This document shows positions 6,383-8,938 of a DNA stretch of 8,938 nucleotides, in pieces (within the stretch, counting starts at the first letter, position 1; each line of letters opens with the position of its first letter). The stretch comes from an uncultured Clostridium sp. (GTDB lineage: Bacteria > Bacillota > Clostridia > TANB77 > CAG-508). The DNA is taken from positions 1 through 8,938 of the forward strand of contig USDF01000055.1 in the NCBI GenBank assembly GCA_900553405.1. The letters run 5' to 3'. The notes beneath the pieces were generated by a model. That model made no database searches. It was not told where the DNA came from and saw only the letters and a list, made by a program, of their open reading frames with translations. The position numbers and the translations under genes were made by a program.

Positions 6383-6468
6383 TTTTAAGTTTTAGGGACG
6401 AGCTTAAAAATTTAATAAATTTTATAGGTAAACTTAACAATTTCAAAACTTTAATGACGACCTTAAAA
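6383..6468. repeat. Near-identical 13-bp repeats in the spoIIIAD-spoIIIAE spacer
   Basis: GACGAGCTTAAAA (6397-6409) and GACGACCTTAAAA (6456-6468) match at 12 of 13 positions, with starts 59 bp apart. The first can also pair its CTTAAAA with TTTTAAG at 6383-6389 in a 7-bp stem. The spacer is non-coding if the spoIIIAE start at 6368 is right. The repeats may be a binding site, an RNA structure or the remains of a duplication. Confidence 0.4.
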
Positions 6469-6496
6469 TTCTAAAAACTAAGAAATTATTTTTTAT

Positions 6497-6883
6497 TTAT
6501 GGCAAAATCTTTAATAAAGTTTCTAGTAATCCTGCCATGATTGGTATTGTCATAGAAACCATTATCACTTTTCCTCCCATATCTACTTTACTTGCTATTG
6601 CTGTTTCGCCAGAGTCTTTACAAATACTTACTGCAAATTCTGTTAAAATGGCAATTCCTGTTATCTTTATTAGTAAAGTAACAAATTCTTTATGTATAGA
6701 AATTTTATTTGTAAGGTTATTTATAAGCTCAATAATTCCAGATATTTTTGAAAATATTAGTGCTAGTATAAGTGCACCTGCCAGTAGTGAAACGTAAATT
6801 GCAAACTCTGGCTTATATTGCTTTAATATTATAATTAGAATTAGTGCAACTAATCCAATTCCAATAATTTTTATTATTTCCAT
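6497..6883 (-). CDS. spoIIIAD: Stage III sporulation protein SpoIIIAD
   Basis: This small polytopic membrane protein of the SpoIIIA complex belongs with SpoIIIAC to one related family. The 128 residues hold about four hydrophobic segments: 4-21 (IKIIGIGLVALILIIIL), 27-51 (FAIYVSLLAGALILALIF), 68-88 (FVTLLIKITGIAILTEFAV) and 107-126 (VIMVSMTIPIMAGLLETLL). The conserved motif EFAVSICKDSGETAIASKV at about 82-100 and the length (133 in Bacillus) identify it. The Shine-Dalgarno is weak (GAGAAA region near 6889-6897). The ATG lies only 15 nt after the spoIIIAC stop, so translational coupling with spoIIIAC is likely. Confidence 0.93.
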   Translation of the reverse strand: MEIIKIIGIGLVALILIIILKQYKPEFAIYVSLLAGALILALIFSKISGIIELINNLTNKISIHKEFVTLLIKITGIAILTEFAVSICKDSGETAIASKVDMGGKVIMVSMTIPIMAGLLETLLKILP

Positions 6884-6898
6884 ATCTTTTTCTCTTTT

Positions 6899-7093
6899 CT
6901 AAAGATTAAAAATAGTTCTAACTGTGTCAAATAATGTGCTTATTTCTTTAATTACCATTGTAAGTACTATTACTAGTCCTGCCAAGGTAGTCATCATTGC
7001 TTGATCTTCTCTTCCTGCACGAACTAGTACTTGATGTAATACTGCTACCAATATTCCTATAGCTGCAATTTTAAATAATAAATTAATATCCAC
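6899..7093 (-). CDS. spoIIIAC: Stage III sporulation protein SpoIIIAC (GTG start)
   Basis: This very small membrane protein of the SpoIIIA channel has 64 residues, close to the 68 in Bacillus. It has two hydrophobic helices: about 4-24 (LLFKIAAIGILVAVLHQVL) and 35-57 (TTLAGLVIVLTMVIKEIS). Between them is the conserved polar loop RAGREDQA (25-32), the clearest family signature. It starts with GTG (7091-7093), supported by TAGGAG at 7101-7106 with 7-nt spacing. It lies 58 bp after spoIIIAB and 15 bp before spoIIIAD in one operon. Confidence 0.93.
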   Translation of the reverse strand: MDINLLFKIAAIGILVAVLHQVLVRAGREDQAMMTTLAGLVIVLTMVIKEISTLFDTVRTIFNL

Positions 7094-7122
7094 TTTAATT
7101 CTCCTACCTTGTAATGATATTT

Positions 7123-7153
7123 AGGTTTTTATAAAGGCTTTACCTATAAACCT
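7123..7153. other. Bulged stem-loop across the spoIIIAB stop codon
   Basis: AGGTTT (7123-7128) pairs with AAACCT (7148-7153). ATA/TAT and GG/CC pairs further in leave two small bulges and a 5-nt loop (7138-7142). It covers the end of spoIIIAB and the gap before spoIIIAC. There is no T-tract. It might modulate coupling or RNA processing, but could be chance in such AT-rich DNA. Confidence 0.3.
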
Positions 7154-7670
7154 ATACTAGGACAATCACCATAGCTAGTCCTATTGTTACACCTAATACT
7201 TTGTACATTTTTTCACTTTTTTTACTTTCTTCTTCTGCCTTTTCTATTTGTGTATTTAGAAAATTATCTACAAGTTCTATTTCACTTACTTGTCCTTCTA
7301 CATCTACTTTTCCCAGTAAATTACTTAAACCTTTTAGTACTTCTATATCTTCTTTTTTTAAATTTGTATTTTGACTTTCTAGTGCCTCTACCCATGCCTT
7401 TCCTGCTGGGAGTTCTTCCATTTTCTTAGCTGCCACTTTAAATATATTGTTTACACTTTTTAAATTTGAATTTTCTTTATTTCCTATTTCCAAAAATATT
7501 TCTGGTATTGGCTCATATGTCAATTTTATTTTTGTAGCAAAAATAGCAAGAGATGACTTCATTTCTTTCAATTCTCTTACTCTATTTTTATATTTCTTTG
7601 AAACTAATATTCCTATGTAACTGCTAGAAGTTAAAACTAGCAATAATATAATATATTTAATTATTTGCAT
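7152..7670 (-). CDS. spoIIIAB: Stage III sporulation protein SpoIIIAB
   Basis: SpoIIIAB is a mother-cell membrane protein related to the GspF/TadC-type inner-membrane platform of secretion systems and works with the ATPase SpoIIIAA. The 172 residues (171 in Bacillus) have an N-terminal hydrophobic helix (2-23, QIIKYIILLLVLTSSSYIGI). A largely helical cytoplasmic part follows, with the conserved RVRELKEMKSSLAIFATKIKL at about 30-50, ELPAGKAWVEAL near 87-98 and LSNLLGKVDVEGQ near 114-126. A C-terminal helix is at 155-172 (YKVLGVTIGLAMVIVLV). AAGGA-type sequence just upstream supports the ATG at 7670. The 106-bp gap after spoIIIAA is T-rich on the plus strand and holds no gene. Confidence 0.93.
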   Translation of the reverse strand: MQIIKYIILLLVLTSSSYIGILVSKKYKNRVRELKEMKSSLAIFATKIKLTYEPIPEIFLEIGNKENSNLKSVNNIFKVAAKKMEELPAGKAWVEALESQNTNLKKEDIEVLKGLSNLLGKVDVEGQVSEIELVDNFLNTQIEKAEEESKKSEKMYKVLGVTIGLAMVIVLV

Positions 7671-7776
7671 ATGTACCTTGTCCTTTTTTCTTTTGCTTTT
7701 TATATATGTATATTCAGTTCTTTTGTTTTTAGAACCTATTTTTATATTTTTTTAATTTTATTTTTTAAGTTAGACT

Positions 7777-8730
7777 TTAATTTTTTGTATAAAGCATATA
7801 TTGTTTTTCTATTTTATTTAGAGCATATACCTTTTCTATGTCACCTTTTTCTTTTGTATCACTTAAAAATATAATTCTTTCAAAGACTCCATTTTCACTT
7901 AATTCTCTTAAAGTTGGATTTATTTTTATATCTTCAATAGAAGAACCATGTGCCGTAAAAATTCCTTTTATTCCAGAGCAAATTGCATACATTATTGGCT
8001 TTACTTCATCTTTGTTTCCTATTTCGTCTGCTACAATTACCTTTGGAGCCATACTTCTTATAAGCATAGTTAAGCCTAGTGCTTTGCTTACATTGTCTAG
8101 CACGTCAGTTCTAATTCCTATATCATTTTGCGGTACACCTCTATACATAGCTGCAATTTCTCCTCTTTCATCTACTACTCCTATATTTATTCCTTTGTAT
8201 CTTATTTGTTCTATGCCATTGCTCAACTTTCTTACTAAATCCCTTAATATAGTTGTTTTTCCTACTCCAGGAGGTGAAACTATTAAAGTATTATAGATAG
8301 AGTTTTCGTCTTCTTTTATTACATATGGTATTAATTTTGTACTACAGCCAATAACTTGTTTAGCTATACGAAAATTAAGACTAGAAACATAGTTCATATT
8401 AGCTACTTTTCCATCCTTCATAACAACATTTCCAGTTATACCAACTCTATGTCCACCTTGCATAGTAATATATCCATTACAAATTTGACTTTGATAACTA
8501 TAAATTGAGTTATCACAAATATGCTGAAGTGTTTCCAATATTTCTTCTTGCTTAACAATATGTTCAATTTTTCTTTCCTCTTGTCCTATTTTCAAAATAA
8601 TTGGTCTATTAGCACGAATTCTAATTTCCTCTAGTAAATTCAAATTAATGTTTTCAGATAAAAAATAGTCCTCAATTTTTTTAGAAATTCTAATTGGAAA
8701 ACATCTCAAAATGCTATTAATACAAACCAT
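7777..8730 (-). CDS. spoIIIAA: Stage III sporulation protein SpoIIIAA, secretion-type ATPase
   Basis: SpoIIIAA is a cytoplasmic AAA+/secretion-superfamily ATPase, related to type II/IV secretion motors, that energises the mother-cell-to-forespore channel. In the 317-residue protein, residues 1 to about 120 are the N-terminal domain with LLEEIRIRANRPI (32-44) and the family block GGHRVGITG (92-100). The Walker A loop is SPPGVGKTT at 152-160 and Walker B is VIVADE at 231-236. The VVDERGEIAA segment (185-194) and TAHG (259-262) are other conserved ATPase elements. Length matches the family (about 307 in Bacillus) and all catalytic motifs are intact. An excellent AGGAGG (about 8734-8740) lies 5 nt upstream of the ATG. 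It is the first gene of the operon. Confidence 0.95.
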   Translation of the reverse strand: MVCINSILRCFPIRISKKIEDYFLSENINLNLLEEIRIRANRPIILKIGQEERKIEHIVKQEEILETLQHICDNSIYSYQSQICNGYITMQGGHRVGITGNVVMKDGKVANMNYVSSLNFRIAKQVIGCSTKLIPYVIKEDENSIYNTLIVSPPGVGKTTILRDLVRKLSNGIEQIRYKGINIGVVDERGEIAAMYRGVPQNDIGIRTDVLDNVSKALGLTMLIRSMAPKVIVADEIGNKDEVKPIMYAICSGIKGIFTAHGSSIEDIKINPTLRELSENGVFERIIFLSDTKEKGDIEKVYALNKIEKQYMLYTKN

Positions 8731-8746
8731 TTTTCCTCCTCTGACT

Positions 8747-8769
8747 CCTTTAGGAATGTTGCCTAAAGG
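8747..8769. promoter_or_regulatory. Hairpin in the spoIIIAA leader holding a second Shine-Dalgarno-like word
   Basis: CCTTTAGG (8747-8754) and CCTAAAGG (8762-8769) form a perfect 8-bp stem with a 7-nt loop. On the mRNA (minus) strand the promoter-distal arm includes AAAGG of an AAAGGAG word that precedes the true AGGAGG site by about 6 nt. The stem could hide the spare ribosome-binding word or protect the RNA 5' end. A role is inferred only. Confidence 0.45.
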
Positions 8770-8786
8770 TTAATCTGTCCCTTTTG
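8753..8786 (-). repeat. Second, diverged copy of the REP-like repeat
   Basis: The minus strand from 8786 to 8768 is identical over 19 bp to plus-strand 1684-1702. The next 15 bases match at 9 positions, so about 34 bp are homologous (28 matches). The GTCCC arm of the other copy's hairpin is lost here and replaced by the 8747-8769 stem. The two copies are inverted relative to each other and lie just outside pfkA-spoIIIA on either side. Confidence 0.6.
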
Positions 8787-8798
8787 CGTCATATTAAT

Positions 8799-8828
8799 AT
8801 TTTATGCTTCTGTTTCTAGTTTTAGAAC
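8799..8828 (-). promoter_or_regulatory. Candidate sigma-E promoter of the spoIIIA operon
   Basis: On the minus strand CATAAAAT (complement of 8799-8806) fits the sigma-E -10 pattern CATAnAAT. The -35 region about 14 bp upstream (TCTAAAA, near 8821-8827) is only a fair match. Sigma-E control of spoIIIA in the mother cell is established in Bacillus. The assignment here rests mainly on the -10 word and position, about 70 bp before spoIIIAA. Confidence 0.4.
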
Positions 8829-8855
8829 TTAATTCTGTCATATTTATATTCTACA

Positions 8856-8882
8856 GAAAGTTATCATTCTATGATAACTTTC
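8856..8882. other. Perfect 12-bp stem-loop upstream of the spoIIIA promoter
   Basis: GAAAGTTATCAT (8856-8867) pairs exactly with ATGATAACTTTC (8871-8882) around a 3-nt loop. No T-tract follows on either strand, so it is not an ordinary intrinsic terminator. As a symmetrical DNA site about 50 bp upstream of the candidate -10 it could be an operator, or it may be part of the 3' end of a gene beyond the window. Confidence 0.45.
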
Positions 8883-8884
8883 CC

Positions 8885-8938
8885 AGACTGTTGACAAAGT
8901 ATATAAAAATATTTTGCTCAGCAGTCTTTTCTTTTTTA
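8885..8938 (+). terminator. Hairpin with T-tract at the right edge
   Basis: AGACTGTTGA (8885-8894) pairs with TCAGCAGTCT (8918-8927), with one G-T pair. An inner A/T stem of about seven or eight pairs continues toward the loop. The plus strand then reads TTTTCTTTTTTA, as in an intrinsic terminator. No plus-strand gene precedes it in the window, since spoIIIAA is on the other strand. It may block antisense transcription or belong to an unseen neighbour. Confidence 0.5.

Noticed and set aside
6369..6446. Longer spoIIIAE starting at a TTG, adding 26 residues
   Set aside because: The start would be TTG without a clear ribosome binding site, and it would bury the signal-like segment. ATG 6366-6368 has AAAGGA at the right spacing.
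7838..8296. 152-codon plus-strand frame inside spoIIIAA
   Set aside because: It is exactly antisense to a fully conserved ATPase gene and shows no family features.
1..8938. CRISPR array, tRNA, rRNA or a novel multi-gene defence system
   Set aside because: No regularly spaced repeats, no cloverleaf or rRNA sequence and no unassigned gene cluster were found; every substantial gene has a clear family.

Overview
The window comes from an AT-rich, endospore-forming Firmicute, most likely an anaerobic member of class Clostridia. The basis is a complete eight-gene spoIIIA sporulation cluster in canonical order, strongly A/T-biased codon use, AGGAGG-type ribosome binding sites and clostridial-looking protein sequences. 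I cannot name a genus.

Layout from right to left, since all host genes lie on the minus strand. Positions 8731-8938 are an upstream region with strong hairpins, a possible sigma-E promoter and a copy of a REP-like repeat. Next comes spoIIIAA-AB-AC-AD-AE-AF-AG-AH (8730 down to 2969). Its spoIIIAG is split by a frameshift near 4018-4044. A 102-bp gap with its own sigma-A-type promoter leads to a phosphofructokinase gene (2866-1727). Just beyond its stop lies a second copy of the REP-like repeat, in the opposite orientation to the first. A complete IS200-like insertion sequence on the plus strand fills about 949-1655. A strong hairpin terminator (911-941) and the argS promoter and start (750) follow. 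At the far left argS is broken by a small inversion: positions 3-185 encode, on the plus strand, the stretch of ArgS that should follow residue 192 of the minus-strand part.

How the genes work together: SpoIIIAA (secretion-type ATPase) and the membrane proteins SpoIIIAB to SpoIIIAH build the mother-cell part of the channel that joins mother cell and engulfed forespore. PfkA (upper glycolysis) and ArgS (arginyl-tRNA synthetase) are housekeeping neighbours with their own promoters. The IS200 element is a single-gene HUH/Y1 transposon that moves as single-stranded DNA.

I see no CRISPR array, rRNA, tRNA, prophage or novel multi-gene system. The points most worth a second look are the inverted argS segment bounded by 11-bp inverted repeats, the spoIIIAG frameshift, the inverted 19-bp repeat pair that brackets the pfkA-spoIIIA block, and the unusual active-site residues of the phosphofructokinase.
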